Part shown: positions 26,998 to 35,444 of the stretch, piece by piece | How positions within the stretch are numbered: the stretch's first letter is position 1 | Layout of the letters: each line of letters starts with the position of its first letter | Assembly (NCBI RefSeq): GCF_014198605.1 | Contig: NZ_JACIHU010000010.1 | Length of the DNA stretch: 64,000 nucleotides | Reading direction: 5' to 3' (one strand) | Origin: Rhizobium etli_C | GTDB lineage: Bacteria; Pseudomonadota; Alphaproteobacteria; Rhizobiales; Rhizobiaceae | Notes under the pieces: model-generated | The model's input: the letters and a program-made list of their open reading frames with translations, nothing else | Databases searched by the model: none | What the model was told of the DNA's origin: nothing | Translations under genes and position numbers: made by a program

Positions 26998-27623
26998 GTC
27001 AACAGAGCGAAACAGCGAGGACCGAGCGAGGCCCACGTGCCCGCACGCGAAAACTGATGCTCGAAACAGCAACGCGGCTCATGCAGTCGGGCATTACTCC
27101 GTCGGTAAGCGAAGTGGCCGAGGCCGCCGAAGTGTCGCGCGCGACGGCCTACCGCTACTTTCCGAGTCAGGCCGCGCTCGTGCATGCCGTGGTCGATGAA
27201 GCTCTGGGACCGATACTCGGCTGGTCGTCCGACAGTCCGGATGCACGCACCCGCGTCGCCGACCTTTTGGCGACCGCGATGCCGCGCATCGACGAGTTCG
27301 AGGCCACTTTCAAGGCCGCGCTGAAACTTTCACTGGACCAGTGGGCGCAGCGCCAGGCGGGGACGCTCGGCAACGAGCCGCTGTTCACGCGCGGCCACCG
27401 GGTCGACCTGCTGAAGTCCGTGACGGCCCCCCTGCAGGGCACCGTGCCGCCTGAGTCCCGGGAACGCCTTGCGCAGGCGCTTTCGCTTGTTTTCGGCGTC
27501 GAGGTGCTGATCGTTCTGAAGGATATCTGGGGCCTGACCTCTGAAAGCGCCCAGTCTGTTGCCGAGTGGGCTGCCAAGGCGCTCGTTGACAGCGCGTTAC
27601 GTCAGGCTGAGAGCAAAGGATGA
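26985..27623 (+). CDS. TetR-family transcriptional regulator
   Basis: A 212-residue regulator, start at ATG 26985 (MDVSRQQSETARTERG). The helix-turn-helix is at about residues 35-70 (VSEVAEAAEVSRATAYRYFPSQAALVHAVV), followed by a helical ligand domain with no family-specific label. It diverges from the UPF0261/TIM-barrel/cupin/M24 operon, 97 bases away, and most likely represses it. Confidence 0.9.
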   Translation: MDVSRQQSETARTERGPRARTRKLMLETATRLMQSGITPSVSEVAEAAEVSRATAYRYFPSQAALVHAVVDEALGPILGWSSDSPDARTRVADLLATAMPRIDEFEATFKAALKLSLDQWAQRQAGTLGNEPLFTRGHRVDLLKSVTAPLQGTVPPESRERLAQALSLVFGVEVLIVLKDIWGLTSESAQSVAEWAAKALVDSALRQAESKG

Positions 27624-27969
27624 TATGGAAGCCGTCAACTGGTTCGACCAGATGAAGTCATGTTCGTGGTCGTCGTTGGCGATGCGAAAAGTGAGGCGCC
27701 CCAACAGGGCTGCATCAATGGAGCCGCAAATCGCGGGCAAATGTCCAGAATTCTGGAAGACATGCCGTTGATGAAGCTCTCCAAGGGCCACCCTTGACGA
27801 TAATGGCGTTTGGTACTACCAGATCAGGGATATAATATTCAGGCTTGAGATCTAAAACGCGCTAGGGGTCGGGGAGGACCCCGGCACGAAAACCACCCAG
27901 GAGGATCAAGAAGCCAGATCGGGAGGCCCGCGACGACGCGGGAAGCGTGCATAAATGGGAGGAAACGTT
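27624..27969. other. 346-base leader region of the sugar-type ABC importer
   Basis: No gene is supported here. It contains the TTTGGTA-N2-ACCAGAT operator candidate (27809-27824) and a TATAATAT stretch shortly after it (27831-27838), then a long GC-rich leader that ends in the GGGAGG ribosome site of the binding-protein gene. Promoter and operator for the importer are expected in this region. Confidence 0.55.
27809..27824. promoter_or_regulatory. GntR-type operator, site 1 (ABC importer)
   Basis: TTTGGTA, two variable bases, ACCAGAT. The TGGT/ACCA core is palindromic, as in operators of FadR/FCD-type GntR proteins. The same two heptamers with the same spacing recur at 37830-37845 before the epimerase gene. 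It overlaps the likely promoter of the importer. Confidence 0.65.
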
Positions 27970-29280
27970 ATGCGCAAAACTATGACCGGTCTCGTCGCCG
28001 GTGTCGGATTGATGTGGGCCTGCGGAACGTCCGCACAGGCCCAGGAACTGACGATTTTCTGGGCCGAGTGGGACCCGGCAAATTACCTTCAGGAACTTGC
28101 CAACGAATACGAGGCTGAAACCGGCGTCAAGGTCACTGTCGAGACGACACCATGGTCCGACTTTCAGACCAAGGCCTTCACCGAATTCAACGCAAAGGGC
28201 TCAGCCTATGACATGGTCGTCGGCGACAGCCAGTGGATCGGGGCTGCGTCAGAAGCTGGGCACTACGTCGATCTCACCGAATTTTTCACCAAGCACAATC
28301 TGACCCAGGTGATGGCTCCGGCGACGGTGAAATACTACTCCGAGTATCCGGCGAACTCGAAGAAGTACTGGTCGGTTCCTGCAGAAGGTGACGCCGTCGG
28401 CTGGTCCTACCGCAAGGACTGGTTCGAAGATCCCAAGGAGATGGAGGCGTTCAAGGCGAAATACGGTTACGACCTCGCCCCACCGAAGACATGGGCCCAG
28501 ATGCGTGACATCGCCGAGTTCTTCCATCGCCCAGATCAGAAGCGCTACGGAATAGCCATCTACACCGACAATTCTTATGACGGTCTCGTCATGGGTGTCG
28601 AGAACGCAATCTTCTCGTTCGGAGGAGAACTCGGCGACTACCAGACCTACAAGGTTGACGGCATCATCAACTCTGAGAAGAACGTCAAAGCGCTCGAATT
28701 GTATCGCGAGCTTTACGGCTTTACGCCTCCGGGCTGGGCCAAGTCCTTCTTCGTCGAGAACAACCAGGCGATTACCGAGAACCTGGCGGCGATGAGCATG
28801 AACTATTTCGCCTTCTTCCCGGCTCTGGTGAACGAAGCGTCGAACCCGAACGCCAAGGCTACCGGCTTCTTTGCCAACCCGGCAGGCCCGAATGGCGAGC
28901 AGTTCGCAGCGCTCGGTGGCCAGGGCATATCGGTCATCTCCTATTCAAACAACCAGGAAGAGGCGATGAAATTCCTCGAATGGTTCATCAAGGACGAGAC
29001 CCAAAAACGCTGGGCCGAACTCGGTGGCTACACGGCAAGCGCCAAGGTGCTTGAATCCCCGGAATTTCAGAACGCGACACCGTATAACAAGGCTTTCTAC
29101 GAGACCATGTTCAAGGTGAAGGACTTCTGGGCAACGCCTGAATATGCCGAACTGCTGATCCAGATGAACCAGCGCATTTATCCCTTCGTCACCGCCGGCC
29201 AGGGCTCGGCGAAGGAAGCGCTCGACGCTCTGGCGGCTGACTGGAACGCGACGTTCAAGAAATACGGACGCAACAAGTAG
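27970..29280 (+). CDS. ABC transporter substrate-binding protein, family 1 (sugar type)
   Basis: A 436-residue periplasmic binding protein. The start at 27970 is preceded by GGGAGG at good spacing; an ATG 15 bases earlier lies inside that site. A Sec signal peptide (MTGLVAGVGLMWACGTSAQA) is cleaved near residue 25, and the mature protein begins QELTIFWAEWDPANY. The C-terminal half has the typical GGQGISVISYSNNQEEAMKF segment. Two permeases, a small membrane protein and two ATPases follow. Neighbouring ketose-epimerase and acid-sugar dehydratase genes suggest a sugar, polyol or sugar acid ligand. Confidence 0.93.
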   Translation: MRKTMTGLVAGVGLMWACGTSAQAQELTIFWAEWDPANYLQELANEYEAETGVKVTVETTPWSDFQTKAFTEFNAKGSAYDMVVGDSQWIGAASEAGHYVDLTEFFTKHNLTQVMAPATVKYYSEYPANSKKYWSVPAEGDAVGWSYRKDWFEDPKEMEAFKAKYGYDLAPPKTWAQMRDIAEFFHRPDQKRYGIAIYTDNSYDGLVMGVENAIFSFGGELGDYQTYKVDGIINSEKNVKALELYRELYGFTPPGWAKSFFVENNQAITENLAAMSMNYFAFFPALVNEASNPNAKATGFFANPAGPNGEQFAALGGQGISVISYSNNQEEAMKFLEWFIKDETQKRWAELGGYTASAKVLESPEFQNATPYNKAFYETMFKVKDFWATPEYAELLIQMNQRIYPFVTAGQGSAKEALDALAADWNATFKKYGRNK

Positions 29281-29293
29281 CAACGCGATCAGC

Positions 29294-29315
29294 GGAGGGG
29301 CTCCGCCGCCCCTCC
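29294..29315 (+). terminator. Hairpin after the binding-protein gene
   Basis: Arms GGAGGGGC and GCCCCTCC around TCCGCC, followed by ATTTCATTCT. It lies just after the stop codon of the binding protein and before the permease, so it probably ends part of the transcripts and favours binding-protein synthesis. Confidence 0.6.
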
Positions 29316-29434
29316 ATTTCATTCTGCATCTCGCGCCGAATGGCGCGGTTCGAGAGGGCGCGGCGCCCGGCATTCACTTCGCGCATCGTGATGCCTTCCG
29401 GCATCCGGCGCCGAACTCTCGGAGGAGGAGAGGA

Positions 29435-30340
29435 TTGGCCACCGCAGTCATGACATCGCTGGACACGAACTCGCGTGCCGCGTCGCGCGGCATGAGCGAC
29501 ATCCGCATTCGCAACCTGTTCATCATCCCGACGATCCTGTTCCTGATCGTCTTCAACATCTTTCCGCTGATCTATTCGCTCGGCTATTCCTTCACCGACT
29601 TTCGCGCCTCGTCAAACGCGCCGGCCAATTTCGTCGGCCTGCAGAACTATCGCGAGCTGCTCAATGATCCGTTCATATGGTCGAATTTTGCCATCACCGC
29701 GAAATATGTGATCGTCTCCGTGACGGGGCAGGTGATCGTCGGCTTCGGCACGGCGATGCTGCTCAACCGCGATATTCCGCTGAAGGGTCTTCTGACGACA
29801 CTGCTGCTGCTGCCGATGATGCTGTCGATGGCAGTGGTCGGCCTCTTCTGGAAGCTGCTCTACGATCCCTCCTTTGGCATCATCAACTACACGCTCGGCC
29901 TCGGTTCCTTCGAGTGGCTGTCGAATCCGGATGTGGCACTCTATGCGGTCGCCATCACGGACATCTGGATGTGGTCGCCCTTCGTGATGCTGCTGTCGCT
30001 CGCCGGCCTTTCGGCCGTGCCAAAGCACCTCTACGAGGCAGCGGCGATCGACCGGGCAGGACCGTTCTATACCTTCTTCCGCATCACGCTGCCGCTGGTG
30101 GCGCCGATCCTGATGATCGCAATCATCTTCCGTACGATGGAAGCCTTCAAAACCTTCGACCTCGCCTACATCCTGACCAGCCAGCCGACGACCGAGGTGA
30201 TCTCCATTCGGCTCTACAAGATGGCCTTCCAGGAATGGCAGACGGGGCGCTCCTGCGCACTCGCCTACATCGTCCTCATCATGATCCTCGCCATCACCAA
30301 CATTTACGTCAAGTATCTCAACAAAGTGAAGGAGCGCTGA
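29435..30340 (+). CDS. ABC sugar transporter permease, UgpA/MalF type
   Basis: A 301-residue permease. It starts at TTG 29435, supported by a GGAGGAGGAG ribosome site just upstream. The N-terminal helix (FIIPTILFLIVFNIFPLIY) and the coupling loop (LYEAAAIDRAGPFYTFFRITLP) are typical of carbohydrate permeases of the CUT1 class. The stop is followed after one base by the ATG of the partner permease. Confidence 0.92.
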   Translation: MATAVMTSLDTNSRAASRGMSDIRIRNLFIIPTILFLIVFNIFPLIYSLGYSFTDFRASSNAPANFVGLQNYRELLNDPFIWSNFAITAKYVIVSVTGQVIVGFGTAMLLNRDIPLKGLLTTLLLLPMMLSMAVVGLFWKLLYDPSFGIINYTLGLGSFEWLSNPDVALYAVAITDIWMWSPFVMLLSLAGLSAVPKHLYEAAAIDRAGPFYTFFRITLPLVAPILMIAIIFRTMEAFKTFDLAYILTSQPTTEVISIRLYKMAFQEWQTGRSCALAYIVLIMILAITNIYVKYLNKVKER

Positions 30341-30341
30341 G

Positions 30342-31301
30342 ATGGCGGCCGTCCAAACCCGCTCCGAACGCGCGCTGAACCGGGTTGCAATCGCCGCCGT
30401 ACTCGTCATTACGCTGATCTTCCTGGCGCCGATCTACTGGATCACCTCCACGGCCTTCAAGCCGCGCAACCTCGCCACAACCATACCGCCGACAGTGCTC
30501 TTCGAGCCGGAACTCTCACCCATGGTGAAGCTCTTCACCAAGCGCTCGCAGTTACGCGGAGTGCCGACGCCCGAAGAATATGCCGCCGCCCCCTGGTGGG
30601 AGCGGATGGTGTTCGACGGCGGTGAGAAGATCGTCCGCTCCGGCCGCGGCGAGGTGCAGCCATCCGGCTATCCGAACCGCTTCATGAACTCGCTGATCGT
30701 CGCCATTACCTCCACCGTGCTGGCAGTCGGCATGGGTACCTTCACCGCCTACGGCTTCTCGCGCTTCAGAGTGAAGGGGGAGGCAGACCTTCTCTTCTTC
30801 ATCCTGTCGACGCGCATGCTTCCGCCCGTCGTCGTGGCGATCCCGATGTTCCTCATGTACCGCGTCGTAGGTCTCAACGACACGCACTGGGGCCTGATCA
30901 TACTCTACACGGCCTTCAACCTTTCCTTCTCCGTTTGGCTGATGAAGGGTTTCATCGACGAGATCCCGAAGGAATACGAGGAGGCCGCCCTCGTCGACGG
31001 CTACACGCGGATGGAGGCCTTCTTCAAGATCGTCATTCCGGAAGCGGCGACCGGCATAGCCGCGACAGCCGTCTTCTGCTTCATCACGGCCTGGAACGAA
31101 TATGCATTTGCACTGATCATGACGAACCGGCGCGCGCAAACCGCTCCACCCTTCATTCCGAGCCAGGTCGGCTCCGGACTGCCGGATTGGACCGTTATTG
31201 CGGCAGGCACCTTCCTGTTCCTGCTACCGGTCGCCATCTTTACCTTCCTACTCAGGAACCATCTCCTGCGCGGCATGAGCTTCGGAGCGATCCGCAAATG
31301 A
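30342..31301 (+). CDS. ABC sugar transporter permease, UgpE/MalG type
   Basis: The 319-residue second permease. It has an N-terminal helix (VAIAAVLVITLIFLAPIYWI), a long periplasmic loop of about 70 residues, and the EAA loop (EYEEAALVDGYTRMEAFFKIVIPEA). The end overlaps the next small gene by ATGA. Confidence 0.92.
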   Translation: MAAVQTRSERALNRVAIAAVLVITLIFLAPIYWITSTAFKPRNLATTIPPTVLFEPELSPMVKLFTKRSQLRGVPTPEEYAAAPWWERMVFDGGEKIVRSGRGEVQPSGYPNRFMNSLIVAITSTVLAVGMGTFTAYGFSRFRVKGEADLLFFILSTRMLPPVVVAIPMFLMYRVVGLNDTHWGLIILYTAFNLSFSVWLMKGFIDEIPKEYEEAALVDGYTRMEAFFKIVIPEAATGIAATAVFCFITAWNEYAFALIMTNRRAQTAPPFIPSQVGSGLPDWTVIAAGTFLFLLPVAIFTFLLRNHLLRGMSFGAIRK

Positions 31302-31501
31302 CCTTTCGCGCCTTCAACCAGAAATATCTCGAACCCGGTTCGCAGTATCTGATGATCTTGGGCATCATCGCGCTCTGCCAGCCTTGGAACCTGTTTCTGC
31401 ACCGCTACGGCATGACGATGACGCTCGTCGGACTGATCGCCTTCATGGTGACGAGCAAAATCCCCCAGGATGCGCAACGAGACGAAGGCAGCGATTCATG
31501 A
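31298..31501 (+). CDS. Small two-helix membrane protein inside the ABC operon
   Basis: A 67-residue protein (MTFRAFNQKYLEPG at the start) that overlaps the permease stop by ATGA and the ATPase start by ATGA, so translation is coupled on both sides. Two hydrophobic stretches at about residues 16-29 and 38-52 suggest a hairpin in the inner membrane with a charged C-terminal tail. The tight coupling shows it is a real gene and not filler. Its place, between permeases and ATPases, recalls the small GlpU protein of rhizobial glycerol importers, but the sequence does not resemble the GlpU I remember. Function unknown. Confidence 0.8.
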   Translation: MTFRAFNQKYLEPGSQYLMILGIIALCQPWNLFLHRYGMTMTLVGLIAFMVTSKIPQDAQRDEGSDS

Positions 31502-32607
31502 CGCAGATCGAACTACGCGCCATCCAGAAATATTTCGGTGCCGTCCAGGTCATCAAAGACCTCAATCTCGCCATCGCCGACAACGAGTTCATCGTGCTGC
31601 TCGGACAATCCGGCTGCGGCAAGACGACGACATTGCGGGCCATCGCGGGCCTGGAGACGATCGACGAAGGCGACATCCTGATCGACGGCCAGCCGGTGCA
31701 GCATATCAAGGCATCCGGCCGGGACATCGCCATGGTGTTCCAATCCTTCTCGCTTTATCCGCACATGACGGTCTACGAAAACATTGCCTTCCCGCTCCGC
31801 GCCACCCGTATGAGCCGCGCCGATGTCGATAGGGCGGTCCGGGAGATCGCCGCCGTGCTGCGCATTACCGATTTGCTGGCCCGCAAGCCATCGGCGCTGT
31901 CAGGTGGGGACATGCAACGTGTCGCAATCGGCCGCGCGCTGGTGCGACGCCCAAAGGCCATGCTGATGGATGAGCCGATCGGTGCGCTGGACGCGAAGCT
32001 GCGAGAGGAGATGAGGGCGGAAATCAAGCGTCTGCATATCAAGCAGGGTTCCACCACCATCTACGTGACGCATGACCAGGTGGAGGCCATGTCGCTCGCC
32101 GACCGCATCGTCATCATGCACGAGGGCATCCTTCAGCAGGTCGGCACGCCGGAAGAGGTTTACGGGCAACCCGCCAACATGTTCGTGGCGCAGTTTGTCG
32201 GAAGCCCCGTCATGAACATGGCGCCGGCAACCGTCAGTGAAACGGGCGGCCACACGAGCGTCCAGGTCGGCGATGGCCCAACGGGCTTCGAGTTCCCCGC
32301 CGTTCTCGCCAACCGTCTCTCTGAGGCGAGGGCCGCGAACGGGCAGCTGACACTCGGCGTTCGGCCGGAGGGCGTGGTCGTTTCGCGGGACGCGCGTGAG
32401 GGCTTCGTTCCGGTCGAGGCGCATATTATCGAGCCGCTCGGTTCGCACGATATCGTGGACCTGAAGGTCGGCCAGCAGATGATCAGGGCACGCACCAAGA
32501 GCGGTTTCGTGCCCGGTCCTGGCGAAGCCGTCTGGGCCCGCATCGACCCCGCCCAGGCGCATTTCTTCAACACGACAACCGGTTCATCGCTTGGGATCAG
32601 ACTCTGA
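31498..32607 (+). CDS. ABC transporter ATPase, UgpC/MalK type (first of two)
   Basis: A 369-residue ATPase beginning at ATG 31498 (MTQIELRAIQKYFGAVQV). Walker A is GQSGCGKTTT (about residues 37-46), signature LSGGDMQR, Walker B AMLMDEP, and the H-loop YVTHDQVEAMS. A C-terminal TOBE/OB regulatory domain covers residues 240-369. Coupled by ATGA to the small membrane gene and by one shared base to the second ATPase, so the importer probably uses a heterodimer of two different ATPases. Confidence 0.93.
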   Translation: MTQIELRAIQKYFGAVQVIKDLNLAIADNEFIVLLGQSGCGKTTTLRAIAGLETIDEGDILIDGQPVQHIKASGRDIAMVFQSFSLYPHMTVYENIAFPLRATRMSRADVDRAVREIAAVLRITDLLARKPSALSGGDMQRVAIGRALVRRPKAMLMDEPIGALDAKLREEMRAEIKRLHIKQGSTTIYVTHDQVEAMSLADRIVIMHEGILQQVGTPEEVYGQPANMFVAQFVGSPVMNMAPATVSETGGHTSVQVGDGPTGFEFPAVLANRLSEARAANGQLTLGVRPEGVVVSRDAREGFVPVEAHIIEPLGSHDIVDLKVGQQMIRARTKSGFVPGPGEAVWARIDPAQAHFFNTTTGSSLGIRL

Positions 32608-33683
32608 TGGCGCATATCGAACTCAAGGGCATCACCAAGACTTTCGGCACCCACACAGCACTTAAAAACCTGAACATCGACATCGCCGACGGCGAGTTCT
32701 TCGTGCTACTCGGGCAGACCGGCGCCGGCAAGACGACGACGCTGCGCCTGATTGCCGGTCTTGAGAAGCCGACGGCAGGCCAGATCTTCATCGACGGGCA
32801 CGACGTCGCCGATTGGGGTGCCGCCGAGCGGGACGTAGCCCTGGTGCTCCAGCAATACTCGCTTTACCCGCGTTATACGGTTCGGGAGAACCTGGAATTT
32901 CCATTGAAATCCCGTATCCGCCGCATTGAGCCCCAGGAAATCCAGGAGCGAGTCGCACGAGTGGCGAAGACCCTGCGCATCGAGCATCTCCTCGACCGCA
33001 AGACGGATCGGCTGTCGGGAGGCGAGATGCAGCGCGTGTCGATCGGCCGGGCCATCGTGCGCAAGCCCCGGGTGTTCCTGATGGACGAACCGCTTTCGGC
33101 GCTGGACGCGAAGCTTCGCGAAGCACTCCGCACGGAGTTGAAGAACCTGCAGATGAACCTCGGCGCGACCTTCCTCTTCGTCACCCATGACCAGATAGAG
33201 GCCATGTCGATGGGCGACAAGATCGGCGTCTTGAACAACGGCCAATTGGTGCAGACAGGCACACCGCAGGAGATCTACCGGAACCCCGTTAACACCTTCG
33301 TCGCGCGCGCCGTCGGTTCACCGCCGATGAACCTGATCACCGGTACGCTTGCCGGCGGCGAGGCAGTGGCCAGCGAGGGCTACCGGCTGCCGTTCGGCAA
33401 CAGCCACGCGATCGCGGCGGACGGTCGCCCGCTCACCTTCGGCATCCGTCCGGAGGACATCTTCCTCGACAGCGGCGCGCCAGGGGAAGCGCGGGTACAT
33501 GACGTGGAGAACCACGGCGTCGAAAAGATTGTGACGCTACGCACCGGCGAGAAGTTTATCCACGCGACCGTGCCGACGCAAACGGTACTTCGTATCGAGG
33601 ACACGGTTCGCTTTTCGTGGAATCCGGAAAAGGTCGTGCTGTTTGACGCCGGAAGCGGGGTAAGCCTGCGGCACGCCGGCTGA
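32607..33683 (+). CDS. ABC transporter ATPase, UgpC/MalK type (second of two)
   Basis: A 358-residue ATPase with Walker A GQTGAGKTTT, signature LSGGEMQR, Walker B VFLMDEP and H-loop FVTHDQIEAMS, followed by the TOBE domain. The Walker A cysteine of the first ATPase is Ala here, and the two differ widely elsewhere, so this is an old pair and not a recent duplication. It is the last gene of the importer operon. Confidence 0.93.
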   Translation: MAHIELKGITKTFGTHTALKNLNIDIADGEFFVLLGQTGAGKTTTLRLIAGLEKPTAGQIFIDGHDVADWGAAERDVALVLQQYSLYPRYTVRENLEFPLKSRIRRIEPQEIQERVARVAKTLRIEHLLDRKTDRLSGGEMQRVSIGRAIVRKPRVFLMDEPLSALDAKLREALRTELKNLQMNLGATFLFVTHDQIEAMSMGDKIGVLNNGQLVQTGTPQEIYRNPVNTFVARAVGSPPMNLITGTLAGGEAVASEGYRLPFGNSHAIAADGRPLTFGIRPEDIFLDSGAPGEARVHDVENHGVEKIVTLRTGEKFIHATVPTQTVLRIEDTVRFSWNPEKVVLFDAGSGVSLRHAG

Positions 33684-33754
33684 GCTGATCTGTCCGAAAA
33701 ATACCGATGGTCTCGGCGGCACCGCAAACAGCCAAGCTTCCATCGGATGGCCCG

Positions 33755-34729
33755 CTATGCCGGAAAGCGCCGGCGGTAGTGCTCTACCACTTCGGGATTA
33801 CGCAAATTGACGGGCAAGTCGCCTCTGATGACGCGCAGCGCTTCGCTCGCCGCACCTGTTCCCATGCGCATCATGCTCTCTTCCGTCAGACCAGCCAGGT
33901 GCGGAGTGACAATAACGTTGGCAAAGCCGAAATAGGGGTGGTCGTGTGGCAGTGGCTGCGTTGCGAAGACGTCGAGCGCGGCTCCGCCGATGCGGCCATC
34001 GCGCAGCGCCTGGATCAGCGCCGCGTCATCGACGACGAGACCGCGTGAGACGTTGACCAGGATGGCCCCGGACTTCATGCGACCAATGCGCCCGGCATTG
34101 AGCAAGCCAGTCGTCTCCGGCGTCAGCGGGCAGCAGAGCACGACGATGTCGGCCAGCGCGACAAGCTCATCGATCGACAGAAAGCGCGCGCCCTCCGGCA
34201 CGCTTTCGGGCGACCGGCTCGTCGCGACCACCTCCAGGCCAAAGCCGAACTTCGCGATCTTGAAGACCGCCTTGCCGACATTGCCCATACCGACGATACC
34301 CATGGTGCGGCCGCCGAGATCGACGGCCGCATCCGACTGGACGCGGCCCGCCGCCCAGCCGTTCTGGCGCAGTTCCCGGTCCATCTGGCGAAAGCGACGC
34401 AGCAGGGCCAGTGTCACCAGGAAGACGTGTTCGGCGACAGTCGACGCGTTGACAGCAGGCACGTTGGCGACCAGCACGCCGGCACGGGTCGCCGCCTCCA
34501 TCGGCACCATGTCGAGGCCGGCGCCATGGCGGATCGCCGCGCGAAGCGCCGGCGCGTTCTCGAAGAAGGCAGGCGGGATCGGCGCGCGCACGACGACAAT
34601 GCCCGCGCCGCGGCCTTCTCGCAGCAGGGTTTCAGGATCCGGCGCGGAAGCCACGCGCAGATCACCCGCAGACTGAAGCATGGCCTCGGCCGCGGGATGC
34701 AGGGGATGTGTGGAAAAGATGAAGCTCAT
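33755..34729 (-). CDS. D-2-hydroxyacid dehydrogenase (phosphoglycerate-dehydrogenase-like)
   Basis: A 324-residue NAD-dependent D-isomer-specific hydroxyacid dehydrogenase. The NAD fold is GRTMGIVGMGNVGKAVFKIA; catalytic Arg in VNVSRGLVVD, Glu in the following segment, and His in VTPHLAGLT complete the Arg-Glu-His set. The start at 34729 overlaps the GntR stop (ATGA); a longer frame upstream is within the GntR gene. It would oxidise a hydroxy acid or reduce an oxo acid in the sugar-acid pathway encoded by this operon. Confidence 0.92.
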   Translation of the reverse strand: MSFIFSTHPLHPAAEAMLQSAGDLRVASAPDPETLLREGRGAGIVVVRAPIPPAFFENAPALRAAIRHGAGLDMVPMEAATRAGVLVANVPAVNASTVAEHVFLVTLALLRRFRQMDRELRQNGWAAGRVQSDAAVDLGGRTMGIVGMGNVGKAVFKIAKFGFGLEVVATSRSPESVPEGARFLSIDELVALADIVVLCCPLTPETTGLLNAGRIGRMKSGAILVNVSRGLVVDDAALIQALRDGRIGGAALDVFATQPLPHDHPYFGFANVIVTPHLAGLTEESMMRMGTGAASEALRVIRGDLPVNLRNPEVVEHYRRRFPA

Positions 34730-35442
34730 CGGCCCTCCCCGCCGGTTACGCCTATCCGGCTGCCGCCTGGACCGCCGATGAGACCCTTCCAATAGCTTTC
34801 GGCACCTTGAAGATGCGCGCTCATCAGCGCCTGGGCGAGGTTGCCGTCTCGGGCAAGCAGCGCCTCGTAGATGCGGATATGCTCCTCATGCGAGCGCCGG
34901 CTGCGGGCGGCATCGGCAAAATAGATCGGCAGCCGGTGCTCGCCCATGACGTAATAGACGCTGCACACCCGATAAAAGACACTATTCTTGGTGGCGCGGA
35001 CGATCTCCAAATGAAAATCCCGATCCTCGCGCGCCAGCCCCTCCCCCGCGGCAAGCTTCGCCTCGGAGGCGGCCAGGATATCGCGCAAGCGCTGGTAATT
35101 TTCCTCCGTCGCCCGATTACAGGCGAGTTCGGCGGCCTTGATCTCATGGATCTTGCGCAGCTCCACGGTCTCGTAGATCAGGATAGGATCAAGCGGCAGA
35201 CCGGCGCGGGCGAAAAGCGCCATTGCCTCCACGCTCGCCTCCGTCGTCGTCAGGTAGATGCCCGACTTGGCTCGGCGTTCGACGATGCGCATTGCCTCCA
35301 GAATGGCCAGCGCCTCGCGAATCTGGCCGCGGCTGACGCTGAAGTGCTCCGCAAGCTCGCGCTCCGATGGCGTGCGGCCGTTGTCGCTCGAGTTTGAGAA
35401 AAGATGTGCCGCGAGATCGGAGAGGAGGGAGTTTTCTTTCAT
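34726..35442 (-). CDS. GntR-family regulator (FCD subfamily) of the sugar-acid operon
   Basis: A 238-residue regulator with winged helix (ERELAEHFSVSRGQIREALAILEAM, residues 25-50) and FCD effector domain (FHLEIVRATKNSVFYRV). It is the third gene of a leftward operon that begins with the epimerase at 37565, two bases after the dehydratase stop. It is the best candidate to bind the TTTGGTA-N2-ACCAGAT sites at 27809 and 37830, which flank its operon and the neighbouring importer. Confidence 0.92.
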   Translation of the reverse strand: MKENSLLSDLAAHLFSNSSDNGRTPSERELAEHFSVSRGQIREALAILEAMRIVERRAKSGIYLTTTEASVEAMALFARAGLPLDPILIYETVELRKIHEIKAAELACNRATEENYQRLRDILAASEAKLAAGEGLAREDRDFHLEIVRATKNSVFYRVCSVYYVMGEHRLPIYFADAARSRRSHEEHIRIYEALLARDGNLAQALMSAHLQGAESYWKGLIGGPGGSRIGVTGGEGR

Positions 35443-35444
35443 CG

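Noticed and set aside
27970..33683. Assignment of the importer as the rhizobial glycerol transporter GlpSTPQUV
   Set aside because: Order differs, the binding protein is shorter than the GlpV I remember, the small protein does not look like GlpU, and no glpD, glpK or glpR is nearby. Only the general plan of two ATPases is shared.
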